A DNA stretch of 64,000 bases from Ananas comosus (GCF_001540865.1 NC_033632.1:4241082-4305081), one strand, 5' to 3'. Counted from the stretch's first letter, positions 46,201 to 57,779 are shown. Program-made: numbers and translations. Notes: a model not told the origin generated them from the sequence alone.

Positions 46201-48151
46201 TATGGGAAACAGTTGGATTTTTAATAGGAAAGTTTTGTCAAGAGGGCAAATTTTTTTGAAGTACATGGATATTCATATGCGCACATGTGTGTAGTAAATT
46301 AGGATTTTGAAGAGAAAAAATTTGAAATCCCGGGATATTGTAACTATATTATTTTGCTTTAACAGCAATGTATTTAAATATCTCAGTTTCTGCTCTACTG
46401 TGGTATTTGTGTAGCAACTTTGATTAAGATCTATAGTTTTCTTGCTATTGGAGTGCTCATTCAGAACCTTTAGCTTACTAATTGTTTGAGATGCGCCTTT
46501 GACATTTTATTATTAATTTTTGTCAGGTATATCAAGAGGAATAGATTGGATGCTGGATACCCTCTTTTTGAAACTGAATCACTTAAATGGCCTGGTTTCG
46601 TCGAATTTGACGATGTAAATGGAAAAGTACTAACTTATTCATCCCAGGATGGGTGAGCAAACTTTAGCTCTGCTAGTTCTAATCATCATTTAGCTCATTT
46701 TGTTAATTTAATTTATATTTCTCAATATTTTGCAGCATCTACAAGGTTTTTGACTTAAAGAACTACTCCTTTTTGTATGCAATATCTGATAAGAACGTGC
46801 AGGAGATAAAAATCAGGTTAACTTTTTTTTATTTCTTCCACTGTTCTTGATGCTGTAATTTCAACCTAGAGTTGGCTTAAATGACTCTTCCAAATTTCCC
46901 TAACCCTCATCTTTTGAACCTTTTTTTTCCTTTTTCTTTTGGCCGGCGAGCAGTCCTGGAATAATGCTGCTAATATTTGATAGATCACCTAGTTATGTTC
47001 CATTGAAGATACTCTCGATTGAAGATGGGTCAGTGTTGAAATCTTTCAATCACTTGTTGCACCGTAACAAAAAGATTGACTTTATCGAGCAGTTCAATGA
47101 GAAGCTTCTGGTCAAGCAAGAAAATGAAAACCTCCAGATCCTTGATGTATGGAACTCTAGCTTTTAGCCATTAATCTCTTTCCTAACTCTACACCAGATC
47201 TTTTTGGACCGTGCACACAAAAGTCCCTGCAAATTCAACTATTACATATATGCCCCAGTAATAACTAAATTTCTATGTTCACCACTTCAAAATGCAGCTT
47301 TTGCAAAAAATATTTTATGTTGAATCAGGGTCATCCGATTCATGAAGGGAAGCTGGTTCTCTACCAGAAAAGGGTTTTACATGGGTGCATTTTTCTAAAT
47401 TGTATGGAATAAGTTTTTGAAGGGCTTGCGTAAAAAATTATATTGTGGAGGGTTATATATGCAGATAAAATAATTTCATTGGGGTAGATGTCCAAGAGAT
47501 CCCTGTATCTCTTTGGAGTATTATCGCTATCTCTGTATCTATATCTATATCTATAGATATCTCTACAAATTTTATGCGCTCTAGAATTTTTTTTTTTTTT
47601 GTTTTGCATATATGCCTTTACTTGCGGAAAATTTTCCTCTTTGAAAAGTTCTTATACAAAACCAACTCCCACAAATTGGATGATTAATCAACGTATCTTT
47701 CTCTAAGCTACTCTATTTTCAAGGGTCTATATGGAAACTGTATAAGTAAATAGATGAGTGCAGGATATAAATATGCAAAATATCTATATGTACGATCTAC
47801 TTCTGTTTTACTAACAATCTCTATATACCCAAAAAAAAGGTGAGGAATTCAGAGTTGACTGAGGTGAGCAGGACTGAGTTCTCCACTCCTTCGGCATTTA
47901 TATTCCTGTACGAGAACCATCTTTTCTTAACATTTCGAAACAGAACGGTCGCGGTGTGGAATTTCCGCGGGGAGCTCGTGACTTCTTTTGAAGATAATTT
48001 GCTTTGGCATCCTGATTGTAGTACAAATAACATCTATATAACAAGCGACCAGGATCTGATCATCTCATACTGCAAAGCTGAAGGAGCGCGTGAAGATGAA
48101 GGTGAATTTGACACACTCTGCTTGTTTGAGATAGATATTTTGTTTTCCTTT

Positions 48152-48221
<70 letters not shown>

Positions 48222-48756
48222 GTAGGGCTACTATACTATTATGAGTATTGGGCCCTTCGTACTCATAAGTTGTTTTGATGATGAGCTTCCGAATCGACGA
48301 TCCACCCGTTAACATGATCTAGAGTATTTGAAACTTCTAGAAAATAAATTTCGTATTTTCGAAATCATAATAAAATCCATCAAGCGGCATAAAATGAACA
48401 GTCAAAATCGAACGATGTCTTAAAAATGGATGATCGGATCCTTCAATTTAAGATCGAGTTATTGATCTTTATCTAGGTAGTGAATAGAATTTTCTATAAA
48501 AAATTCAACCTATTCGGATTCTTTTGCACCGTTAAACTAGCAAGTATTCCATACTGGCCGTTAAAAATTGTCAATTTTGTGAGCTTTTGATCGTAAGGTA
48601 AATGATGTCGAAAAATTATGAAATTTGATTTCTAGATGTTTCAAATGCTCTAGATAACGTTTAACGGTGTGGATCGTCGATTCGGAAGCTCTATCATCGA
48701 AAACAACTTATGAGTACGAGGGCGATCATACTCATAATAGTATAGTAGCCAGACTC

Positions 48757-48823
<67 letters not shown>

Positions 48824-50161
48824 AGGCTACTATACTATCTATAGAACCGGAGCTCCGGTACTATGGTCTTGTTTTCGATCTTAGGGTGTTTAAATTAACG
48901 ATCCACACCGTTAAATATGATCTAGGGTATATGAATTTCTTAGGAATAAAATTTTAGTTTTTTTCGACATCGTTTACTTAGTAAATAAATTATGTCAAAA
49001 TTGACGGTGGAAATTGAATAATCTTTAAAATTTGATCATAGGACTTTTAAATTCAAGATCAAGAATGCTAACCTTAATCTAGATAGTTTAAAGAATTTTC
49101 TATCAAAATTTGAAGAAATTTAGATTCTTCTACACCGTTAAACTCCAAACTCGCCATAGTAGCCATTGAAAATTGACAATTTTGAAATGGTTTGATCATA
49201 AAGTAAAGTATGTCGAAAAAATGTAAAAGTTTATTTCTAAAAGCTTTAAATACTCTAGATCAGTTTTAACAGTGTGGATCGTTGATTTGAACACCCTAAG
49301 ATTGAAAACGAGACTATAGTACCGGAGCCCCGGTACTATATATAGTATAGAAGACTAGCTCTATATATATAGAGTCCGGCTACTATACTCTTATGAGTAC
49401 GATCGCCTTCGTACTCATAAGTCGTTTTCGATGATAGAGCTTCTGAATCGACGATCCATACCGTTAAACATTTTCTGGAGCATTTAAAACTTCTAGAATT
49501 TAAATTTTATAATTTTTCGATATCATTTACCTTACGATCAATAGCTCACAAAATTAACAATTTTTAACGGCCGGTATGTGATACTTGCTAGTTTAACGGT
49601 GTAAAAGAATCGGAATAGCTTGAATTTTTGATAGAAAATTCTCTTCATTACCTGGATAAAGATCAATAACCCCGATATTAAATTGAAGGATCCGATCATC
49701 CATTTTTAGGACGTCGTTCGATTTTGACCGTTCATTTTATATCCGCTTGATGGACTTTATAATGATTTCGAAAAATCACGAAATTTATTTTCTAGAAGTT
49801 TCAAATACTCTAGATCATGTTTAACGGTGTGGATCGTCGATTCGGAAGCCCGAACATCGAAAACAACTTACGAGTACGAAGGGCTCTATACTCATAAGAG
49901 TATAGTAGCCCTACTCTATATATATATATATATATAGTATTTGCCCTATCTTGCTATCAAGTTTTTAGCCTTTGGATCAATTTCTTTGATCATTTCTAGC
50001 TATTGGATTAAATATTATAATCCAGTGGGGACCACTCAATCCTAGGGGGGTCACTCAACTCTAAGGGACTGATTTCATCCTAACCCTATAATTTCTCATC
50101 CAAGGATTAAAAACTTGATAGCAAAAAGGGCCAAATACTATCAATAGTATTCCAGCCCAAT

Positions 50162-50221
<60 letters not shown>

Positions 50222-51370
50222 TAATACGGAACTACATAATATCCCTGTGAAGTAGGTATTTTTTATGTGCCATTAGAATTGTAGTTACTTGCATTCCTCT
50301 GCTGCCAGAGTTACATATGGAAAAAAAAAAGTGTTTGTGTAGATACCCCAGCAGCGGCACGTGCAAATAAGCAAGGCTTTCAGGGGCACTTATAAAAATA
50401 CCAGGGATATACATACATTTCACATATTTTTAGACATTGATATGCAAGACACTATGGATACTAGTTCTTGAACTTCCATGCTATTTTTCTTTGTTCCTTC
50501 AAATTCAAAATTTGGCAACTAGGTGCCCGAAGTCCTTTCAAGTGATACAATCCTGTGCACCCTCGTCATTTCGTGTCTTAAATGATGGTGTTCATATCAT
50601 GTGCTCAAGCATCCTGTGCAGCATTGGATTGAAAATAAAAGTTCAGTAGCGGGTATTGCATTTTACCTCAGAAACTGATAAACTTAGCTCGGAAACCTTG
50701 CCAGACCCCCACTTCCAACTTTATTTATCTTTTTTAGTTGACACCACCCTTCTTGGTTTTTGCTTGGTTCCAAGCAATCAAAATTTGCGGACCAGCTGGG
50801 AGAAAAAGCGCTAGTCCGGGGAAGTTGTTTGGAAAATTCCTATCATCCTATGCTTATGAAAACTTCTACAAAATCCCTGAAGAACTTGGTTAGGTGGTTA
50901 TATTAATTGTGGGTATTCGCGACGTGTGAAGACAAGTAATAATCCAGCCATTGTTACTAGTGAGTTCGAACAAGTTTGAGATTGTCGAAAGTTAATATAA
51001 TTGGTAACAAGTTTGAGAAATGGCCTAGAGCTTAGTGTGGGTCCCTATCATTGTTTCTTTACATCGTAGATTTATGGTATAGCTTTGTGAAGATCCTTTA
51101 ACACGAATGCGCTTTTGACATTCTGCAGTTTCAGCTGTTGGATCAATCAATATTAGCAACATTTTGACGGGGAAATGCATCGCGAAAATCTCCACCAGCA
51201 ATCCGACGCTCACGATCAGCCCTCGAAGAAGAGGGGAAGGGGGCCGTTCTTCGGTCCATAGCACCGTAAGAGAAGCCCTGGAAGACGTCACGGCGTTGTT
51301 CTACGACGAGGACAGGAACGAGATCTACACGGGAAATAAGCATGGGTTGATACATGTGTGGTCCAATTAG
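43256..51370 (+). CDS. WD40/beta-propeller-like conserved plant protein, 484 aa
   Basis: Exons: 43256-43507, 45187-45334, 45631-45781, 46527-46652, 46736-46816, 46954-47146, 47840-48101, 51129-51370 (stop TAG); 1455 nt in total, phases consistent. The first exon is Arg-rich (MESHKRSLLRSRLRV, RRRKRREGG) and could be a nuclear or targeting region. The rest is a regular beta-rich series (LCFLNISPDEVIRSLFYNK, ESLKWPGFVEFDDVNGKVLT, YKVFDLKNYSFLYAISDKNV, SPGIMLLIFDRSPSYVPLKI, NRTVAVWNFRGELVTSFED, DEDRNEIYTGNKHGLIHVWS). The final blade VWNF and HVWSN wording fits WD40 blades. I recognise it as a conserved single-copy-type plant protein without an established function; no catalytic motif is visible. 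The last intron (48102-51128) is 3 kb and packed with MITEs. The exon 2 donor (CGAA|GTAAGC) adds one Thr before TNKRLCF and is the least certain join. Confidence 0.85.
48155..48218. repeat. (TA)n microsatellite
   Basis: About 32 TA units directly left of the MITE at 48219. The run is long and prone to length error. Confidence 0.9.
48219..48757. mobile_element. (TA)n-associated MITE, long type, copy 1 (~540 bp)
   Basis: Long inverted ends of ~150 bp: left AGAGTAGGGCTACTATACTA, right complemented AGAGTCTGGCTACTATACTA, then TACTCATAAGTTGTTTT and GCTTCCGAATCGACGATCCA on both. (TA)n lies on both sides. It is non-coding. In the last intron of the WD40-like gene. Confidence 0.9.
48758..48820. repeat. 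(TA)n(GA)n compound microsatellite
   Basis: A TA run (48758-48772) passes into ~24 GA units up to 48820, between two MITEs. Confidence 0.9.
48817..49362. mobile_element. (TA)n-associated MITE, long type, divergent copy 2
   Basis: Ends: AGAGAATTAGGCTACTATAC (left) and, complemented, AGAGCTAGTCTTCTATACTA (right), then TACCGG(A/G)GCTCCGGTACTAT on both arms. The inner arms share GATCCACACCGTTAAA and CTAGGGTATATGAA-like words with copies 1 and 3, but the subterminal part differs, so it is a distinct subfamily. Confidence 0.85.
49371..49917. mobile_element. (TA)n-associated MITE, long type, copy 3 (inverted relative to copy 1)
   Basis: Ends AGAGTCCGGCTACTATACTC and, complemented, AGAGTAGGGCTACTATACTC. 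Read in complement it matches copy 1 along its length (CATCAAGCGG, ATGAACGGTC, GGATGATCGGATCCTTCAAT). (TA)n lies on both sides. Confidence 0.9.
49934..50163. mobile_element. (TA)n-associated MITE, short type
   Basis: About 230 bp with inverted ends ATAGTATTTGCCCTATCTTGC and, complemented, a GAATACTATTGATAGTATTTGG-like end (given in part). Interior CTATTGGATTAAATATTATA and CACTCAACTCTAAGGG match the elements at 31017 and 53657. (TA)n on both sides, the right one running into (TG)n and (CG)n. Confidence 0.8.
50162..50222. repeat. (TA)n(TG)n(CG)n compound microsatellite
   Basis: Alternating purine-pyrimidine run of 60 bp, passing from TA to TG to GC units. Such runs can adopt left-handed (Z) DNA. 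Confidence 0.9.
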
Positions 51371-52905
51371 CCGACGATCTCTTTGCGACGAATCTCGGTT
51401 TTAGTTTTCTGTGTAATTTGGTAGGTTCTTTTTGTAAAGATATAACCCACTCTTTTCTCCTTTTTTTTTCCCCTTCTTTTTTTGTCATTTTCATTTTGCC
51501 TTTTGTTTCTTTTTTACTTGTAAGTTCAAATCGATTTGTATTTTTATGCAGCGAAATGCCCTATAGGTACTGATGTAATGAACCTTTGCAGTTTTTACCA
51601 GACAATTAAGATTATCGGTGTTCTACGTACGCAAAACGGTTAAAACTTCAGTGGAGAGCTACTTAACAATGTCTTGTTGGGAAACTTTCGATCTACTGTA
51701 CTGTCGTGTATTAATTTTGCTTTCGTCCAATGATTACTGGGTATTTTTTACTACTAAATTTTTTTAAAAAAATTAAATTCTAGTGGAAATGATTATAACT
51801 CTTGGATAGAATAAAAGTGACACCTGACAGATGGATTGAGACTCAACTCCTGGGAAGCTCCTTGCTTTGGGTTCTATTTTGTGGAGGTCAATGTTTCAAT
51901 TGTGTCAACATTTGAGTGTATAGTAGGCATGAAATTAATTTGAAGCCAAACTCTGAAATATCTAAATAGCTGGTAGCTGAGGAAACTTTTTATTTTAATA
52001 GCAAAAAGAAAAAGCTCTGTATGTTCTATTATAAAATATAAATTTTACATTTCATGATTCTATGGTTTAAGTAATTCTTTTGGATTTTCCATATTAAGAA
52101 AAGAGATATTGATAAGATAAATAAATTCTAAGGTTTTAGCATTGCTCATTTTATTAATATATTTAATTCATTTGAGGGAAGGATTTCAAATCAAAACAAA
52201 AAAAATGTTGTGATGTTTACTATTAAAATGTAAAAAATAAAAAAATATATAAAGCAGTTTGGAGTCCCTTTTTAAAGTGGTCGTCACGGCTCACAGATTT
52301 CAAAGCGCAATTTATGAGTTATTATACTTAATCTAAGAGAAATATTACGAAGAAAAATAAAAGAAAAGAGTTCACTACTATCTCCTCCTAAAAGAAAAAA
52401 AAAAAATTATAAAAAGAAAAAAAGAAGAAGAAGAAGGAAATGGACAGTGTAAAAATGCCATATACAAGGGAGGGTGGAGGGATCTCTTAATCTTCCGATT
52501 AGAAAAGAAAACCCCTGGTATGCAAAGATTACTCATATCTCACCACATTGCATTGTTAACAAACCCACCGGTCATGCCATTTGCTCTTTCCTTTTCTCTG
52601 GTACTAATGTAAATCCCCCATGTTAGCAAGGCTATTTCTGTCATTTCATTCTGCGGAATATACAAAAGCAATGCACACAAGTTAGAAGAAGATAATGGCT
52701 TAATAAATAAATAAAAAAAAATAGACAATTTCTAATAAGAGAACTATTATTTGTACATTCAAAAAATACACATAATATTTTATATTTTTTTCAAATTTTA
52801 TCGATTCTTGTTTCACTATATTATTAATTAAAGATTTAAAAATCTCTACCTTGTCTTATTTTTGAATGTACTAGTGGCGCGGAAATGCGAAACCGATAAG
52901 TGAAA
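51371..52905. other. Convergent spacer between the WD40-like and LRR-kinase genes
   Basis: Both genes end here, so this is a tail-to-tail spacer. The first ~250 bp are the 3' UTR of the WD40-like gene (T-rich). The rest is AT-rich, with A-runs around 52385-52435 and no feature I can name. Confidence 0.55.
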
Positions 52906-55484
52906 TTACCATTCTGTCCTCGGTGCCGCCGCCGGAGGCTCATTGGAGCCGGCTTGCTGCCCGACGAGCGCGGCGGCCTCCCGCATCTCCGGCCGCTGCT
53001 CCGGGCTGGCGTCGGTGCACGCCGCGCAGAGCCGCATGAGGCGCACCGCCGCCTCCGCTCTCCCCGCCGCCGCCGCCGCCGCCGACTGAGCGACGTCGGC
53101 GTCCAGCATCTCGGCCTCGCGGCGCTCCGATATCGCCGACGCCATCCACTGCACGACGTCGGTGCCGCCCTTGGTGTTGTTCAGGTACTGCGAGGGGAAT
53201 TTTCCGGTGAGGAGCTCGAGGAGCACGACGCCGAAGCAGTAGACGTCGGACTTGGCGGAGACGCGGCTGCGGTGCTGCAGGGCTTCCGGGGACTTGTAGG
53301 CGAGCATGACGAGCGGGGCCTGAGCTGGGTTGACTAAGCCGAGGAGGCCGAAGTCGGCGACGGCCGGCTGGAAGTCGGCGTCGAGGAGGACGTTGCCCGA
53401 CTTGAGGTTGCCGTGGGGGACTTCCAGGTCGGCCAGCTCGGCGTGGAGATACGCCATCGCGCGGGCAATTCCCCGCGCGATCTTCAGCCGCGTCGGCCAG
53501 TTCAGCGCCTTATGATCCGCCCCTCGGTCCCCTGAACACTAGTTATTATTTTAGTACCTCAATATAGTTTATAAATTTTAGCACACTTGACGTAGGCCTT
53601 CGTACTATTGATACTATACCAGTCTAACTCGCTATATATATATATATATAGTTCTCTCGAGTCCGGCTATTATGCTATTAATAGCACAAAGGACTTGGTG
53701 CTACCAAGTTTTCCGCCGTTAGATCTACCCTTTTGATTATTTTCACCCGTTATATCATACTATTCAACCAACCACCCACTCAACTCTAGAGGGTCAACAT
53801 CATCCTAACCACACATCTCTTAATCCAATGGCCAAAAACTTGGTAGCACTAATAACTTGGTGCTATTAATAGCATAGTAGCCTAGTTCTCAGGTAATTTT
53901 ATTATCATATATATAAAATGTTAATTTTTTTGAATTTTTTTTTCAAGTACATACGACTAAATAAATTATTTATAATTACAGTGCTTTCTATTACATCCAA
54001 TCAAATATGATATATATAATTAATTACAACTATTATATTTCTAACTATATGCAGTATATCTAATCAAACGCCCCCTCTAAGATGAATAGATGACAGTGTT
54101 TTAGCAAAGTTTTGGAAGACAAAAAGGTAGGCTTAGTTAGTTAATTACCATGAAGGAGGTAGAGGAGGCTGCCCTTCGGAATAAACTCGGAAACTATGAG
54201 CTTCTCCTCCTTGCGGTAGTGGTATGCCAACGGCGTTAAGATATTCGGATGCCGGAGCTGCCCGAGCCGATGCATCTCGGCGTCGAACTCTTCCTTGCCG
54301 ACTCTATTCATGTCACGCATCCTCTTAACCGCGACGGCCAGCCCGCTGGCCATCACGGCTTTATACGCGGAGCCAAGGCCGCCGTTTCCGAGCACCTCCG
54401 CCGAGGCCTTCATGAGGTCCGGAAGGCCAAAGACACCTCTCTCTTCATTAACCATCGTCAGCTCTGCCGCTGCATTGCCGCCGCCTCCGCCACCGCCGCC
54501 GCCGCCGCGGCTCGACCCTGAGCGCTTCTGCGTCGACGAGCCGCGCTGCTGCAGCAGTTGTTTCTGATTGCTTACGTCAGCGGAGCCAGCGACAGCGGAT
54601 TCCAGCTGTGCAGTATCGGCTGATGTATCGACGCCGAGAGTATCGAAAACACGGTCGCGGCGGCGGCGGTTGCGCGCCACGATTATCGCCAGCAAGAGTG
54701 CGACGGCCAGCAACGCTAGCACGGCGATCACGACGCCGCCGACCTTGTTGTCATTATTTCTGCCATCATGAGTAGTAGTAGTAGTAGTAGTGGCATTCTG
54801 CGCCGACGGCAAAGCGGTGGGATTTCCGAGAAACGCCGAGGCGCTGAACCGAGCGACGAGAGACGGTTCCACGGGTGGTCCGGTGAGGCTGTTGTAAGAA
54901 ACGTTGAGCTGTTTGAGGGAGGGGGGGAGCGTGGTCGGGAGGGGCCCGTCGAGGCGGTTGTGGTCGAGGCGGAGCTCGAGGAGGCGGGTGGCGTTGGCGA
55001 GGGAGGCGGGGATGGGGCCGGAGAAGGCGTTGTTGTCGAGGTAGAGCTTCTTGAGGTGGGGCATGGAGGAGAAGAGGGAGGTGGGGAGGGGGCCGGAGAG
55101 GGAGTTGCCGGCGAGGCTGATGGAGCGGAGGGCGGGGAAGCGGGCGAGGGCGGCGGGGTCGAAGGAGCCGGAGAGGCCGAGGCCGGAGAGGCGGAGGCCG
55201 GTGAGGATGCCGCGGAAGCAGACGAGGCCCGGCCAGGGGGAGGAGGGGTCGCAGGGAGGGCTGCCGGCGGCGGCGGAGGACGACCAGGCGGAGAGGGCGG
55301 TGGCGTCGGCGTTGGGGAAGGAGGACTTGAAGAGGAGGAGGGCTGCCGCGTCGGAGGGAGGAGCGGCCGCCGCCGTCGGAAGATCCGACAGCAGTGATAG
55401 GAGGAGGAGGAGCGTAGATGAGAGGAGAATGACGGAGACGGCAGCGGCCATTCGTGGATGAATCTTGGGGCCGCCGCTGCTCAT
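52906..55484 (-). CDS. LRR receptor-like kinase, subfamily III (PRK-like), probable pseudokinase
   Basis: Plasma-membrane receptor-like protein. Two exons: 55484-54149 and 53531-52906; 1962 nt, 653 aa, the join giving LLHG|DRGADHKALNWPTRLKIA (partly typed). Order: signal peptide (MAAAVSVILLSSTLLLLLSL, so the second ATG at 55451 may be the true start), LRRNT with DPSSPWPGLVC, about four to five LRRs (LAGNSLSGPLP, LDNNAFSGPIP, LDHNRLDGPLP, VSYNSLTGPP), Thr-rich linker, one membrane helix (VVIAVLALLAVALLLAIIVA), Ser/Gly-rich juxtamembrane, kinase-like domain. The ATP Lys is present in VAVKRM, but the catalytic loop reads HGNLKSGN where active kinases have HRDLKxxN. That HGN loop is usual in subfamily III, so it is probably catalytically weak or dead; DFG is kept. 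Very GC-rich. The intron holds a MITE. Confidence 0.94.
53657..53890. mobile_element. (TA)n-associated MITE, short type, in the LRR-kinase intron
   Basis: Ends: GAGTCCGGCTATTATGCTAT (left) and, complemented, GAGAACTAGGCTACTATGCT (right), both followed by ATTAATAGCAC. A (TA)n run (53635-53650) lies on the left. Interior GCCGTTAGATCTACC, CCAACCACCCACTCAAC and AATCCAATGGCCAAAAACTT match the 31017 and 49934 elements. A degraded PIF/Harbinger-like piece follows at 53945-54075. Confidence 0.85.
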
Positions 55485-55584
55485 TGACGGGCTTTCTTAA
55501 TTTCAATCTTTTGTCCTTTTTTTTCTCTAGCTTTCTGTTTGTTGGAATTTTTTTTTTCTTTTTTTTAATTTGCTACAATGCAAT

Positions 55585-55585
<1 letters not shown>

Positions 55586-55635
<50 letters not shown>
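55586..55635. repeat. (GA)n microsatellite upstream of the LRR-kinase
   Basis: About 24 GA units ~100 bp upstream of the minus-strand start codon; in sense it is a CT-rich leader element. A matching run lies in the duplicated copy at about 57885-57939, with a different length. Confidence 0.9.
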
Positions 55636-55636
<1 letters not shown>

Positions 55637-55792
55637 GGCTGTGAAACAAAAGCTAAGAATAGAAAAACAGGGCCTAAGAGGATGTTAATTGGCATTATTG
55701 GTACAATTGACCAGGTCAATGAGGGGGGAAGGTTATTATTTACTAACTTGGTGTTTTTGACAGTGAATTTTTAAATATGCTCCTAAGGGGGC

Positions 55793-56103
55793 CGTTTGGA
55801 TTGGGGATAAGGGGTAGAATAACCCTTTATCCCCTTTATACTCAAACACTAATTTTTTATTCGAGAATAGTAATTTTTGAATATCTAAAATAAGCTGGTA
55901 TAACTATTCCATCAACTCCTTCATTTTTTATATATAGACCCACTATTTTTCTTATACTATATTATCTATCCAAACGCTATTTTTCTTATCCTTGAGAACA
56001 ACCTCATTTTTATTCAAACGCTATTTTTCTTATTCACATACTTGTAATTATTCCTGTTAATAGCTAGTTTTTATTTATATCCGAACCAAACGATGCCTAG
56101 CTA
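55793..56103. mobile_element. MITE with CCGTTTGGATT ends, upstream of the LRR-kinase
   Basis: Left end GGGGGCCGTTTGGATTGGGG; right end, complemented, GGCATCGTTTGGTTCGGATA. The interior has repeated AAACGCTATTTTTCTTAT words. The same element lies in the duplicated flank at 58092-58408, so it was inserted before the two copies separated. Confidence 0.65.
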
Positions 56104-56357
56104 AAGTTCAAATCTTTCAAAATAGTTTTTTATACGACAATATTATTCACTAATAACAATATTGCGTGACGTACCGTTTTACTCATGCATAAAGTTAAAT
56201 TTTAGGGTAAACTTGAAATTAACCGCCTCTCCCCTTTTGGTATAGCAGCATATTTTTACTTTACTATTTCGTGATTTAAAAATTTATATTTTGCTCCTCT
56301 CTTATTTAAATTTTATTTTACTAAAAAAATTTTTATGTCAAATGAGGCGGCAAAGTA

Positions 56358-56358
56358 N
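56358..56358. other. Single N at the junction of two near-identical segments
   Basis: Left of the N, the flank copy ends at GCGGCAAAGTA. Right of it, the second copy opens abruptly with TAATTACCATGAAGG, which is eight intron bases plus the end of exon 1 as at 54142-54156. A one-base N is the usual mark for a predicted negative gap. Confidence 0.85.
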
Positions 56359-56365
56359 TAATTAC

Positions 56366-56978
56366 CATGAAGGAGGTAGAGGAGGCTGCCCTTCGGAATA
56401 AACTCGGAAACTATGAGCTTCTCCTCCTTGCGGTAGTGGTATGCCAACGGCGTTAAGATATTCGGATGCCGGAGCTGCCCGAGCCGATGCATCTCGGCGT
56501 CGAACTCTTCCTTGCCGACTCTATTCATGTCACGCATCCTCTTAACCGCGACGGCCAGCCCGCTGGCCATCACGGCTTTATACGCGGAGCCAAGGCCGCC
56601 GTTTCCGAGCACCTCCGCCGAGGCCTTCATAAGGTCCGGAAGGCCAAAGACACCTCTCTCTTCATTAACCATCGTCAGCTCTGCCACCGCTGCTGCATTG
56701 CCGCCGCCTCCGCGGCTCGACCCTGAGCGCTTCTGCGTCGACGAGCCGCGCTGCTGCAGCAGTTGTTTCTGATGGCTTACGTCAGCGGAGCCAGCGACAG
56801 CGGATTCCAGCTGTGCAGTCTCGGCGGATGTATCGACGCCGAGAGTATCGAAAACGCGGTCGCGGCGGCGGCGGTTGCGCGCCACGATTATCGCCAGCAG
56901 GAGTGCGACGGCCAGCAACGCTAGCACGGCGATCACGACGCCGCCGACCTTGTTGTTGTTGTCATTATTTCTGCCATC

Positions 56979-57013
<35 letters not shown>

Positions 57014-57779
57014 CATTCTGCGCCGACGGCAAAGCGGTGGGATTTCCGAGGAACGCCGAGGCGCTGAACCGAGCGACGAGAGACGGTTCCACGGGTGGTC
57101 CGGTGAGGCTGTTGTAAGAAACGTTGAGCTGTTTGAGGGAGGGGGGGAGCGTGGTCGGGAGGGGCCCGTCGAGGCGGTTGTGGTCGAGGCGGAGCTCGAG
57201 GAGGCGGGTGGCGTTGGCGAGGGAGGCGGGGATGGGGCCGGAGAAGGCGTTGTTGTCGAGGTAGAGCTTCTTGAGGTGGGGCATGGAGGAGAAGAGGGAG
57301 GTGGGGAGGGGGCCGGAGAGGGAGTTGCGGGAGAGGTAGAGCGACTTGAGGGCGTAGAGGCGGGACATGGAGGCGGAGGGGAAGGGGCCGGAGAGGGAGT
57401 TGCCGGCGAGGCTGATGGAGCGGAGGGCGGGGAAGCGGGCGAGGGCGGCGGGGTCGAAGGAGCCGGAGAGGCCGAGGCCGGAGAGGCGGAGGCCGGTGAG
57501 GATGCCGCGGAAGCAGACGAGGCCCGGCCAGGGGGAGGAGGGGTCGCAGGGAGGGCTGCCGGCGGCGGCGGAGGACGACCAGGCGGAGAGGGCGGTGGCG
57601 TCGGCGTTGGGGAAGGAGGACTTGAAGAGGAGGAGGGCTGCCGCGTCGGAGGGAGGAGCGGCCGCCGCCGTCGGAAGATCCGGCAGCAGTGATAGGAGGA
57701 GGAGGAGCGTAGATGAGAGGAGAATGAAGGAGACGGCAGCGGCCATTCGTGGATGAATCTTGGGGCCGCCGCTGCTCAT
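56366..57779 (-). pseudogene. Second copy of LRR-kinase exon 1 only (paralogue fragment or unmerged allele)
   Basis: Same frame and nearly same protein as 55484-54149: signal peptide, LRRs, membrane helix and N-lobe of the kinase, ending at LLYLLHG with the same donor (CATG|GTAATTA, exon end 56366). It has no second exon; after eight intron bases comes the N at 56358. It differs from the first copy by an extra 25-residue segment holding one LRR (FPSASMSRLYALKSLYLSRN and SLSGP), a longer Thr run, NDNNNKVGG for NDNKVGG, a shorter Gly run and scattered substitutions (V17F, S29P-type). The reading frame is open, so it is not decayed. It could be an allele placed in tandem by assembly, a recent true tandem duplicate cut by a gap, or a real fragment. 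I favour the first. Confidence 0.8.

Noticed and set aside
54768..55397. 209-codon plus-strand Glu/Gly-rich frame
   Set aside because: Antisense shadow of the GC-rich LRR exon; it has no start context of its own and is repeated exactly where the exon is duplicated.
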